DNA of 19,744 nt, taken from assembly GCA_003151655.1 (NCBI GenBank), contig PLYB01000121.1:867-20610 (forward strand), given 5' to 3'. A model generated the notes under the pieces. That model saw nothing but the letters and a program-made list of their open reading frames with translations. It made no database searches and had not been told where the DNA came from. Numbering within the stretch: position 1 is the stretch's first letter; every line of letters begins with the position of its first letter. The position numbers and the translations under genes were made by a program. Of the stretch, positions 1-7,728 are shown piece after piece. Origin of the DNA: Gallionellaceae bacterium. Its GTDB lineage: Bacteria > Pseudomonadota > Gammaproteobacteria > Burkholderiales > Gallionellaceae.

Positions 1-2
1 CG

Positions 3-386
3 CGACCAAGCGAAGACGCAACCGATACGTCAGCGGTGGAGCAGACAGCGCCTTCCGTGCCGCCCGGCGTCCTACTGCTGCATCAGCTCCAGCATGTACA
101 GGGGAAGCTTGGGCCTGGGGCGCCAGAGGTATTTGTGATGCCTGGCTCAAGGAAACCAATCTTCCACGACCGCTTCCTTGTGATCGATGATGTCGTTTGG
201 GCTTCGGGACCATCGTTCAACGAGCTTGGTGAACGCATCGGCATAATCAGCCAGGTTCACGAGCCGCGCAATGTCATCGAGGCAATTGAGCGCGCGCTCG
301 GCCACGCAAAACCTCTCGCAGACTGGGTCGATGAGAATCAACTCAAGGGGACGAACGATGAAAGAAATGATGCAGCGCTCGTTTGA
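3..386 (+). CDS. C-terminal part of a protein with a phospholipase-D-like nuclease motif (5' end outside window)
   Basis: The reading frame is open from base 3, so the gene begins upstream and only about 127 C-terminal residues are seen. The visible motif is HDRFLVID (His codon 165-167, Asp codon 186-188). This fits the HxKx4D motif of phospholipase D-like enzymes with Arg in place of Lys. It is followed by SGPSFNELGER, which resembles the Ser/Asn-containing stretch after HKD motifs. PLD-fold proteins include nucleases used as effectors in several defence and restriction systems; that role here is inference. Only one HKD motif is visible, so a second motif upstream or a homodimer would be needed for activity. 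The stop overlaps the next gene by 29 bp, which suggests translational coupling. It may be the tail of a much larger protein such as the VPA1262 type, but that is a guess. Confidence 0.72.
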   Translation, partial: RPSEDATDTSAVEQTAPSVPPGVLLLHQLQHVQGKLGPGAPEVFVMPGSRKPIFHDRFLVIDDVVWASGPSFNELGERIGIISQVHEPRNVIEAIERALGHAKPLADWVDENQLKGTNDERNDAALV

Positions 387-2391
387 CGACTATCTACACG
401 ACCGACGTACGCGGATCGACTCGTGGCTCGAACAGCACAACGAAGCTGAAGCCGTCACTGCGGTCTGCGAACGCTGGATTGCAGATATCCTGGATCGCGG
501 TCTCACGCTCCATTCTCGGCATGATCTTGCTTCGCTACCCGCAGACATGAGTCTTGTCGATCGGCTGTCTGCGGCAAAGTTTGATGGACTGTCCTTGGCG
601 TTGAAGTGGCAGATCGAAGACGCGGAAGGCAAAGCACCAGCCGAAGCTGCGTTGATCGGCCATGAGCTCGCAGCCGCGAGCGGACGCGCCTATGCCGTCC
701 ATGACCCAGGTAAGCTCGACTGGATCGGTCATTTCGTTGCGTCGATCAACAGCTTATTGTGGGAGGAATTCGCCAACTTCGCGGCAAAGGAGTTTCGCGA
801 GAATCCAGACTTGCTGGAAAAATTCATCGGTTTTCTTGCTGGAATCATAGCAAGGGCGAACGACGCACCGGACACCGTGACCGAAATCCCCCCCCGGTGC
901 GAGTCGATGGCATCAATTGTCGAGCAATTCGCGCGAACGAGGATGAGCTTTCAAGACGTTTGGGAAGCGGATCGATGGACAATCCTATTCCGGTCAAGCG
1001 ATGCGTTCGAGATTCTGCGCAGAGCTGACGCCGGACGCTTCGTGGCGATGATCGATCAATTGCCGCACCCGACGCTTGTGAAGCAATGCCTCAGCAGCAA
1101 AGCGCTTCTGGCAAGTCCGCAAGATACTTTGATCCTGTTACGGTTGGCGAATTCCGCCATCGATGCGGAAGGCCGCTGGCACCGCTCTGGGATGACGGCG
1201 ATCCTGTTGTTGCAATTGGCAAGCGAACAACTGCTATCGCCGTGGGCCGACGAGGAGGACGCCGAAGACCTGAATAAAGACGTTGCACACTTCAGCGATG
1301 CTGTCCGTGGGGTTCTCGACGTCCTTTTCGCGCGTCCCGACGGTGTCGAACTCGCTTGGTGCTGGCTTGAGAACCTCCTGCGTCAGATACCCCGTGTTCC
1401 TGCCGTGAGCCGCAGCGCCTCACGCAAGCAGATAGTCAATCGCATCGGGATTCTAGTCCATGCGCTTGGAAGCCGGCTGGAGCCGCGTCGCGCGCAAGAT
1501 GCCTGGATTGCGGAAGCAAAACCGCTGGTGAGGCAATTTCGCGCCGTGGCAGTGCTGAGTGTAACGGCGTTCACGTCGACGGTTGGCGGTTTGGACGTCG
1601 GGGCAGTCGCAAAAAGCCTGCTCAAGCCCAACTGCTTTGATCTGACGCGAGCGAACGAACTAATCCAATTACCTGGTGCGCCTTTGCGAACCATTCCGGG
1701 CGATGTCCTGGCGAAAATCCCGGATGCTGCCTCTTGGTTCACCAGCACTTGGTCTGCACTTAGGTTCGAGCGCGAGCGAGCTTGGCGCGCTAAGGGACAC
1801 GACGGCGGAAATCCAGCCGAGATCATGGGGCTTTGGGGACTTGGTGCAATCGAATCCATTGTGATGAACGCCCAAGCGCAGTACGGGGACGCTCCCGGAA
1901 TGTGGCTCGCGGTCGAGCTCACGTTTCGGGAGGCAAGGCTTGTCGAGCCAAGGCTCGATCGGGATTTTTGGTCTCAGGCTATCGCACGCCTCTTCAGGTG
2001 GTGGCCGCAGGTCTTCACAGTGGTTCACGATCAGGCCTGTAGTGCGGGAACTGCGTCGTTTGATCCCGCAGCACTGGGTAGAGCGCTTGCACCCTATACA
2101 GAGATCAGCGGCGACTTCATGGCGGTGATCATTAGCTTGCAGCAGGCAGGGCTTGCTACATCGATGTTGGATGATGTTGTCCATCGCACTGGGCAAGACT
2201 TGCTGCATATGATTAGCCGTTTTGTGGCGGTAGCTCGCCGCTTGAACGATTGTCGCGTGTGGAATCCCGATTGGGTCGCGGCTCTTCAAAGAATCGAGGC
2301 GGAACTCGCTGGTCGTCGTGAAGGCGGACAGATCCATACGGACATGAATTCCAGCCAACAGCACTTAGCGTTGGATCGATCTGGATCGTGA
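358..2391 (+). CDS. Unrecognised 677-residue helical protein coupled to the PLD-like gene
   Basis: I do not recognise this family. I chose the ATG at 358 (MKEMMQRSFDD) because AAGGGGA lies at 345-351, seven bases upstream; an in-frame ATG at 271 has no such site and would overlap the upstream gene by 116 bp. The product looks soluble: there is no signal peptide, no convincing membrane segment, and no P-loop or obvious catalytic signature. It is rich in Leu, Ala, Trp and Arg in a pattern expected of a largely alpha-helical or repeat protein. The reading frame is intact and GC-rich, like the gene before it. The 29-bp overlap with the PLD-like gene suggests that the two act together, with this one as a possible sensor, scaffold or regulator of the nuclease-like partner. 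That pairing is inferred only from gene order. Confidence 0.75.
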   Translation: MKEMMQRSFDDYLHDRRTRIDSWLEQHNEAEAVTAVCERWIADILDRGLTLHSRHDLASLPADMSLVDRLSAAKFDGLSLALKWQIEDAEGKAPAEAALIGHELAAASGRAYAVHDPGKLDWIGHFVASINSLLWEEFANFAAKEFRENPDLLEKFIGFLAGIIARANDAPDTVTEIPPRCESMASIVEQFARTRMSFQDVWEADRWTILFRSSDAFEILRRADAGRFVAMIDQLPHPTLVKQCLSSKALLASPQDTLILLRLANSAIDAEGRWHRSGMTAILLLQLASEQLLSPWADEEDAEDLNKDVAHFSDAVRGVLDVLFARPDGVELAWCWLENLLRQIPRVPAVSRSASRKQIVNRIGILVHALGSRLEPRRAQDAWIAEAKPLVRQFRAVAVLSVTAFTSTVGGLDVGAVAKSLLKPNCFDLTRANELIQLPGAPLRTIPGDVLAKIPDAASWFTSTWSALRFERERAWRAKGHDGGNPAEIMGLWGLGAIESIVMNAQAQYGDAPGMWLAVELTFREARLVEPRLDRDFWSQAIARLFRWWPQVFTVVHDQACSAGTASFDPAALGRALAPYTEISGDFMAVIISLQQAGLATSMLDDVVHRTGQDLLHMISRFVAVARRLNDCRVWNPDWVAALQRIEAELAGRREGGQIHTDMNSSQQHLALDRSGS

Positions 2392-2496
2392 ATTTCCAAC
2401 TGGGGGGCCAGAAGAATATCAGGCCATTTCAACAGCAAAATTACTCGATTCCAACCCTAGATTGCAAATAGCCCTTTTTTCGGGTAAGAAATATCA

Positions 2497-2513
2497 GCCT
2501 GAATTGATCAGGC
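2497..2513. repeat. Short inverted repeat at the end of the toxin pseudogene
   Basis: GCCTGA and TCAGGC form a 6-bp stem around an ATTGA loop. The right arm contains the stop codon (2508-2510, minus strand) of the ancestral toxin frame. It could be a weak terminator for the minus-strand antitoxin/toxin operon. The following minus-strand bases are only moderately T-rich, so termination is not certain. Confidence 0.35.
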
Positions 2514-2807
2514 AGCGGGCGCTTCGTAGTGCTGGATGTTCACATCGTCACCGATACAGTCAATTTCAATGACTTGGTTCATCAAATCGGTAATTGTATT
2601 GTCTGAGCAAATATTGCAGCGCTGTTTCAAACAAGTCCATTTGCAGTTCCGGCATCAAAGGTCCATCTGAATTCAGACAGATCAGACCCGGATGCAACTG
2701 TTCCTTCGTTAAATTGCCTGGACTGCCATGGGTATCTCGAAAATCTTTGCTGTTATGCGTTACAAGAACACAGTCGTTTTCAAACACTCATCAATAAGAA
2801 ATTTCAT
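2508..2807 (-). pseudogene. Broken DUF5615-type (PIN-like) toxin gene
   Basis: The ATG at 2807 overlaps the antitoxin stop (ATGA) and starts MKFLIDECL, the usual opening of DUF5615 PIN-like toxins with its acidic residue. After nine codons the frame runs into a stop. A second frame, from about 2787, resumes with ENDCVLVTHNSKDFRD, the typical later motif, so roughly 35-45 codons plus a frame unit appear to have been deleted at about 2781-2787. A further single-base-type frameshift lies near 2600-2605. One frame ends with FDEPSH at 2566, whereas the shifted frame continues DNTITDLMNQVIEID to a TGA at 2508-2510, which fits the normal C-terminus. The gene cannot make a full toxin. Estimates of missing length come from my memory of the family. 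Confidence 0.8.
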
Positions 2808-3469
2808 GACTTCTTGAGCTTTACTGTGCTGCTGCTTTTTAGTTTCCAAGCTGGGTTTATCTCTCCAAACTTGGACGGTCTTCCCCTCCGGGGATTGGTT
2901 TCAACGTAGATTGGAGCGAGACGCAGCATTGTGTCAGTAACCGATGGGTAAGACTCCTTGATTTTTTCACTTGGGATCTCAGCCTCAAGCCATGCGGCTA
3001 TTGTTCTAACTGGTACGCGGGTTCCATTGAATACCGGCTCGCCAGCAAGAACTTCCTGATTTGAGCTGACCATGGATTCCGCTTCAGCTAGGAGCTGCAT
3101 TCTTTGCTTTACTTGAGATGCATATTCTCCTAATTCGACCTTAAACGTTTTTAGATCGACTTCCCATTCAATATTTCTGATGGGCACGCTCAATGATAGA
3201 TATTTCGCGTAGTTTTCAAAATTCTTGCAACGGTCAGTAAATGAAAAGATCACACGCTGCCGAGCTGTTTTAGTCAGCTGATCTTCTTCTTTGAAATAAA
3301 ATGATGCAAGAGCGCAAGCGAGCGCCTGAAATTTTCGACCTTCTTTGATCGCAAATAAGTCACGCGGGATAATATCCTCATCCACAACTCTGTTTACGTC
3401 CCTGGCACTGATATTGGCGATATAGGCAGCCTCAGCAACGCTAGCTTCAAAATCTGCGGTAATTGCCAT
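2804..3469 (-). CDS. DUF433-type antitoxin with a MerR-like N-terminal region
   Basis: The 221-residue protein starts at an ATG with AGGA eight bases upstream. Its C-terminal part (about residues 138-190, EVLAGEPVFNGTRVPVRTIA and following) is a DUF433 domain, found in antitoxins paired with DUF5615 PIN-like toxins. The N-terminal stretch (about 10-40, SVAEAAYIANISARDVNRVV) resembles a MerR-like helix-turn-helix, so it probably binds its own promoter. Residues 195-221 form a basic tail. The order, antitoxin first with a 4-bp ATGA overlap into the toxin start, is typical of these operons. Its toxin is wrecked, so this gene now appears to be an orphan; it could still repress its own promoter or neutralise related toxins elsewhere. 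Confidence 0.82.
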   Translation of the reverse strand: MAITADFEASVAEAAYIANISARDVNRVVDEDIIPRDLFAIKEGRKFQALACALASFYFKEEDQLTKTARQRVIFSFTDRCKNFENYAKYLSLSVPIRNIEWEVDLKTFKVELGEYASQVKQRMQLLAEAESMVSSNQEVLAGEPVFNGTRVPVRTIAAWLEAEIPSEKIKESYPSVTDTMLRLAPIYVETNPRRGRPSKFGEINPAWKLKSSSTVKLKKS

Positions 3470-3504
3470 TTAATCATTCCTAATTAATGCTTCCGATGGT
3501 TCGG

Positions 3505-3533
3505 ATTATTTATACAATCAGGTAGTTTGTCAA
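3505..3533 (-). promoter_or_regulatory. Sigma-70-type promoter of the DUF433 antitoxin operon
   Basis: On the minus strand a perfect TTGACA -35 box (3528-3533) is followed after 17 bases by AATAAT (3505-3510). The predicted transcription start is about 30 bases ahead of the ATG at 3469. No clear palindromic operator was seen. Confidence 0.65.
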
Positions 3534-3723
3534 ACACCAAAGTCGGCTAAACTCATTATTGAGTTTGAGTTTTATAATTTTGAACGGCTGTTCTACAAGG
3601 TACAACGGACAGAGGTGTTAGTGTCTAGCATCGGGCAGCTTCTAACCCGAAGCCGTCATAGTCCTACGCAAATTCGTTGCCAGATAGCTGCCATTCACCA
3701 AAGACATCTATAGGGAATTTCAG

Positions 3724-4434
3724 TCACTCAAACTTCCCCAAAGCGGGATTTGCACTCTGCCTTACTTGATCCAATTTTGACAAACCAGCTTTAGCTCCAA
3801 GTGATCTAAAGACGAAAACTTTACATTTAAATTTATTTTTCATGAACGCTTCAAGTTGTTGCCCAGCATACATATACACCTCTTCTTTAGTTTCAATGCG
3901 TTTTGAGATTGCATGAACTAACGATTCCAACTCTCCAACAAGATTAAGTCCAACCGCATTTTGAATAATTTCTTCACTTAGAATTCTCTGATCATTCCAA
4001 CCTGCCGCATTGAACTTATGCTGCATTTGTGAAGCAGCATTGGAGTGCCTTGCAAGGAGTCGCCCTAGTTCATGATAATTTGTTTCCGCATGAACTAGGC
4101 TCGTGAACAATTTATCGTTTCCACAATCCATTAAGAATGCCAGCGACTTAAAATCAAAAATGAGCTCTAAATTGAATTCATGCAACGTTGGTTTCAACGC
4201 TCTCCACAATGGAGTTTCAGGGTTAGTATTTTTGGCAAAATTTAATTCTGATTCAAGTGCGACTTTTGCAATGACAAAATCGCCGTATTGACGTGATAAT
4301 GTAGCGAGAGCAAGGTTCCCTGCCGTTCTTTGATCATTCTTACGTTGTCGAGACTGAAAATAAAAGTTAGTGCCGAACGCTAATATAGCGCCAACAAAAG
4401 TTGCGCTCAATGTTTTGAGTAGATCAATCCACAT
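3724..4434 (-). CDS. Unrecognised protein with one N-terminal membrane segment (last gene of five-gene operon)
   Basis: I do not recognise this family. I chose the ATG at 4434 (MWIDLLKTLSATF, 236 residues) because AAAGGAAA lies about seven bases upstream; the ATG at 4452 has no ribosome-binding site, and longer starts overlap the preceding gene. Residues about 5-28 form a single hydrophobic segment followed by a basic run (SRQRKNDQR), so positive-inside topology puts the remaining roughly 205 helical, charged residues in the cytoplasm. No catalytic motif is visible. The gap to the upstream stop at 4463 is 28 bp, so co-transcription is likely. It may anchor a cytosolic assembly to the inner membrane in partnership with the periplasmic products of the same operon; that role is inference. 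Confidence 0.7.
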   Translation of the reverse strand: MWIDLLKTLSATFVGAILAFGTNFYFQSRQRKNDQRTAGNLALATLSRQYGDFVIAKVALESELNFAKNTNPETPLWRALKPTLHEFNLELIFDFKSLAFLMDCGNDKLFTSLVHAETNYHELGRLLARHSNAASQMQHKFNAAGWNDQRILSEEIIQNAVGLNLVGELESLVHAISKRIETKEEVYMYAGQQLEAFMKNKFKCKVFVFRSLGAKAGLSKLDQVRQSANPALGKFE

Positions 4435-4462
4435 TGATGGGTTTCCTTTCATGTGTGCGTGG

Positions 4463-4996
4463 TTAAGCCGATCTGCACTTATTACACTTAGTGTGTGTGA
4501 ACTTACCATCTGGGTTTGGAATAGTCCCGAACAAGGCGTCATTGTTCTCTTGGAATAGATGATAACAATAGCTGTAGACGCCCTCAACATTTACTCCAAC
4601 TATGCCTTTCTGAGCGGGATCGTCGAGGTGGTGTAGCAGTTGGTTGGCATGCTCTCTCAATAATTTGAGTGTGGGAAATAGTCTTTCTCTAATTAGATGA
4701 GTACCTATACTCGAATTTTTGCAACTGGCACATTGAATTAGAAAACGGCTGTTTAGATCGTTTTGAATATACTGCATTAGAAGCGAATCTGCGGATCGGG
4801 TTGCGATAGCAACTACGTAGGTAGTTGACAGCTTCCCCATCCAATCTCCACTATTATTGTAGTTACTGTAGGCTCGAACGGCGGCAATTCTTTGAATAGT
4901 CCCAATCGCAGTCTGGATTGTCGTACCTTGGCCTGGTCTAATGCACACTGCATCAATGGGCTTAGGTACAAATAGAAAAATATCCAATTCACTCAT
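4463..4996 (-). CDS. Unrecognised 177-residue cytosolic protein with two CxxC pairs
   Basis: I do not recognise this family. The ATG at 4996 has GGGAGG upstream with a rather long spacing of about 11 bases. There is no signal peptide or membrane segment. The first 75 residues look like a compact alpha/beta region (MSELDIFLFVPKPID and onward). The middle has CASC, and the C-terminus ends HTKCNKCRSA; these two CxxC pairs could together hold one zinc ion. Between them, residues about 100-160 contain LREHANQLLHHLDDP, a helical stretch of the sort seen in HEPN-like or scaffold proteins, but no RNase signature is clear. It lies 55 bp after the Prc-like gene and 28 bp before the membrane-anchored gene, within the same minus-strand operon. 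Confidence 0.65.
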   Translation of the reverse strand: MSELDIFLFVPKPIDAVCIRPGQGTTIQTAIGTIQRIAAVRAYSNYNNSGDWMGKLSTTYVVAIATRSADSLLMQYIQNDLNSRFLIQCASCKNSSIGTHLIRERLFPTLKLLREHANQLLHHLDDPAQKGIVGVNVEGVYSYCYHLFQENNDALFGTIPNPDGKFTHTKCNKCRSA

Positions 4997-5051
4997 GTGT
5001 TACATGACCTCCCGCTATAAATCAAAACCTCAACCTTTGCTCAAGCGCTGC

Positions 5052-7529
5052 TTAATTTTGAACACTTAATTCTTTGAGTTTTTCTACTGCTTCAAAAGAT
5101 GAGCAGCGAGGGCAAGTGATTGCATTGGAAAAGATTACCTTATTATCAAAAACATTTTGTATCACAAGCGATATGAAGTAACCGCCATCCTGCTTTGTAA
5201 TGTTAGCTACACCAACAAGTTCGGATTGAAATGCCCCCGCTATTTTTTGCAAGCAATAAGTTTCATCACATTCCTGTTTCTTGGATTCTTTAGCAAATAT
5301 TGCTTTTGCTTTCGATAAAACACGATCACCTGAATAAACAATATAGTTTTGTTGTAGTCCCTGTAACAATGCGGTTTCCATAGACCCCTTAAGATTAATA
5401 CTATCTTGATCAAGGCGTAATGGCATTAGCACAAGCTTCTCATTGGGTAAGTGGTTTGACTTTTTACGTTCACTAGAAGGAACTTGTGGGTCATTAACAA
5501 TTACGTGCGTAGTCGATTTGAATTCATCGACTTTTTGATTCTTATTCAATAAACCAAATTCATCACTGATGATACGCACAGCTTCATTAAGTACAACATC
5601 CTTGCTATCGATATATTTTTTTGATTTCAGGAGGGCATTTTGGTTTTCAATATCTTTACGACGTTCTTCTTCATTAAGTGAGATTGAGGTTTTCTTAAGT
5701 TGCTTGCTGGCCTCTATAATTACATCATTCAAATATTGGAAGTCTTTGTCTTTATTTACACGAACATCGTGGCTCCGTTTCAGTATTGGCAAAACACCCG
5801 ATAAGTCACCTGCCGGAGTGAAGTCAACCGCCTTGATCTGCGCCCAAGGCAATGCATTGTCATAGCTTGATTCACCAAAATCATTAAAATAATTTTGCGA
5901 TGGAAAACTAATATCTGGCGCCACTCCTCTCAACTGGGTGGCTTCACCATTTATACGAAAAAATTCTGCAATAGTCATCTTAATCTCACCAAATTCTGGC
6001 TTCTTATTTTTGACTAGTAGATCCAAATTAATCACATTCTGTACGGTACCAGAACCAAAACTAGGTTCGCCGATTACGACACCTCTACCATAATCCTGAA
6101 TAGCAGCAGCAAAGATTTCGGAGGCGCCAGCTGATGCATGATTTATAAGAACTCCCAAGGGGCCATCCCATGAATGTTTTAGCTGACTAACGCTCTCGAT
6201 CTTGATTTCGCCCTTATTGTCACGTGTCTGCATTACCGGGCCTTGGTCAACAAATAGACCAGTTAAATTGATAGCCTCATCTAGTGCGCCACCTCCATTA
6301 TTTCTAAGGTCTATCAGCACGCTGTCCACGTTTTCATTCTTAAATTCTTCCAGCAGGCGCTTGACATCACGTGTTGCGCTTCTAAAATTTTTATCGCCAT
6401 TTTGTTTAGCAGCAAAATCCTGATAAAAGCCCGCTAATACTATTACACCTATATGTTGTGTAGCATTACCTACTTTGACCTCGACAATCGACTTTTTGGC
6501 ACTTTGATCGTCCAGACTGATACTTTTTCTAGTCAATGAAATGTATTTATGCGCACCGTCTGGACCTGCTTCCGCAGGAAGCACCTCAATTACGACTACG
6601 CTATTTTGGTCACCTCGCAACAATGCAACTGTATCGTCAAGTCGCCATCCCAATACGTCAACAACAGCTCCATTCTGTCCCTGCCCAACCCCTACAATTC
6701 GATCTCCTGGTTTCAGTTTGCCTGATAGTAAAGCTGAGCCTCCTGCTACCAGTTCTCTAATAACTATGTATTCATCCTTTTCCTGTAGGACGGCTCCAAT
6801 TCCAACTATGGATTCTTTAATTGATTTGTCAAATTCATCAGCAGCTCGTTTGCCAAAGTAGCTAGTGTGCGGATCAATTGCCGTTGTGTAGGCATTCATG
6901 AAATATTGGAATACATCATCGCCGTTAATTTTCGACAGACCGCTCAATATTTTGTCGTAGCGCATTTTTAGCTTATCGTGAATAACCTTGTCATCTATGC
7001 CTGCAAGCTTAAGTTGTAGCCAATCGTTTTTGACTCGCTTGCGCCACAAGTCATTCATTTCATTTTCAGATTGAGCCCAAGTCGCATTTTTTCGATTAAA
7101 GAGATAGCTTTCCTTAACATTAAAATCAAAACCTTTATCTAGTAACCCTCGTGCATAATTGAAACGTTCCTCGTTTGCTTGCTTGTAACGATTGAAAATT
7201 ACAAAAGGTATTCTTATGTCTTCATGAAGAATTGCATCATCAAGGCTAGTTCTCGCGGAAGAAAAACTATCAATATCGGACTGTAAGAAAAATAGCTTTT
7301 CGCTATCAAGTGCCTTCAGATAGTTATCGAATATAACTGACGAAATTGCATCGTCCATTGGCACTTTTCTATAATGATGACGTGTCAGCACTTCCGCAGA
7401 TAAATGCGCCGCCCGTGCTTGATCCGGACGGGGCTCTAACAGAGGTGCAGCCATTGCATTATTGATCGTATATAAAGATATAAATATTAAAGGTACCATC
7501 ACCACCCTAATTTTGATATGCATTGTCAT
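5052..7529 (-). CDS. Prc-like S41 periplasmic pseudoprotease with an added C-terminal cysteine-pair domain
   Basis: The start at 7529 (MTMHIKIRV, 825 residues) overlaps the previous stop as ATGA. A signal peptide covers about 1-27 (NNAMA|AP). The order is: helical Prc N-terminal domain about 35-220, PDZ about 225-318, S41 core about 330-535 with LIDLRNNGGGALDEA, Prc C-terminal domain (DUF3340) about 545-661, linker, then an extra domain about 696-825 with C754/C759 and C806/C809. Prc (tail-specific protease) normally cuts periplasmic proteins using a Ser-Lys dyad. Here the SASASE-type motif reads SAGASE, so the nucleophile position is Gly468. The Lys of FGKGTVQ is Ser493 (FGSGTVQ). Asp479 keeps its place, and the 11 and 14 residue spacings match E. 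coli Prc. It therefore probably binds rather than cleaves. E. coli Prc is about 680 residues, so this protein is unusually long. Confidence 0.88.
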   Translation of the reverse strand: MTMHIKIRVVMVPLIFISLYTINNAMAAPLLEPRPDQARAAHLSAEVLTRHHYRKVPMDDAISSVIFDNYLKALDSEKLFFLQSDIDSFSSARTSLDDAILHEDIRIPFVIFNRYKQANEERFNYARGLLDKGFDFNVKESYLFNRKNATWAQSENEMNDLWRKRVKNDWLQLKLAGIDDKVIHDKLKMRYDKILSGLSKINGDDVFQYFMNAYTTAIDPHTSYFGKRAADEFDKSIKESIVGIGAVLQEKDEYIVIRELVAGGSALLSGKLKPGDRIVGVGQGQNGAVVDVLGWRLDDTVALLRGDQNSVVVIEVLPAEAGPDGAHKYISLTRKSISLDDQSAKKSIVEVKVGNATQHIGVIVLAGFYQDFAAKQNGDKNFRSATRDVKRLLEEFKNENVDSVLIDLRNNGGGALDEAINLTGLFVDQGPVMQTRDNKGEIKIESVSQLKHSWDGPLGVLINHASAGASEIFAAAIQDYGRGVVIGEPSFGSGTVQNVINLDLLVKNKKPEFGEIKMTIAEFFRINGEATQLRGVAPDISFPSQNYFNDFGESSYDNALPWAQIKAVDFTPAGDLSGVLPILKRSHDVRVNKDKDFQYLNDVIIEASKQLKKTSISLNEEERRKDIENQNALLKSKKYIDSKDVVLNEAVRIISDEFGLLNKNQKVDEFKSTTHVIVNDPQVPSSERKKSNHLPNEKLVLMPLRLDQDSINLKGSMETALLQGLQQNYIVYSGDRVLSKAKAIFAKESKKQECDETYCLQKIAGAFQSELVGVANITKQDGGYFISLVIQNVFDNKVIFSNAITCPRCSSFEAVEKLKELSVQN

Positions 7530-7723
7530 AAGCCAGAATGTGATGATGTCAACGCTGAACAAATGAATTCGAAGATCTTCCAGAAGTGCACGTTCTTATT
7601 GAGTTCGTTGACGGACTTCTGATCAGCCAAGAGGGCTCGAAACTGTCGAAGTGCATACAACGTACGCAGACTTGCTTCTGCTTCGTTTCGTAACTTGTTC
7701 AGATGGTCACGCATATCAGTCAT
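7526..7723 (-). CDS. Small 65-residue helical protein between the secreted and Prc-like genes
   Basis: I do not recognise it. The ATG at 7723 (MTDMRDHLNKLRN) lies five bases after the stop of the secreted-protein gene, and its own TGA overlaps the Prc-like start as ATGA, so it is probably translated by coupling. A TTG start at 7744 is also possible. The product is charged and helical for the first 45 residues. It ends KNVHFWKIFEFICSALTSSH, which resembles the beginning of a conserved helix in larger HEPN-like proteins, so it could be the N-terminal remnant of a longer gene cut by fusion to the Prc-like gene. There is no signal peptide. The coupling on both sides favours a real gene. Confidence 0.5.
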   Translation of the reverse strand: MTDMRDHLNKLRNEAEASLRTLYALRQFRALLADQKSVNELNKNVHFWKIFEFICSALTSSHSGL

Positions 7724-7728
7724 CGAAG

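Noticed and set aside
1383..1922. 179-codon minus-strand open frame, and a 231-codon one at 1669-2364
   Set aside because: Both are antisense to the GC-rich 677-residue gene and show low-complexity Ser/Arg/Pro patterns typical of shadows.
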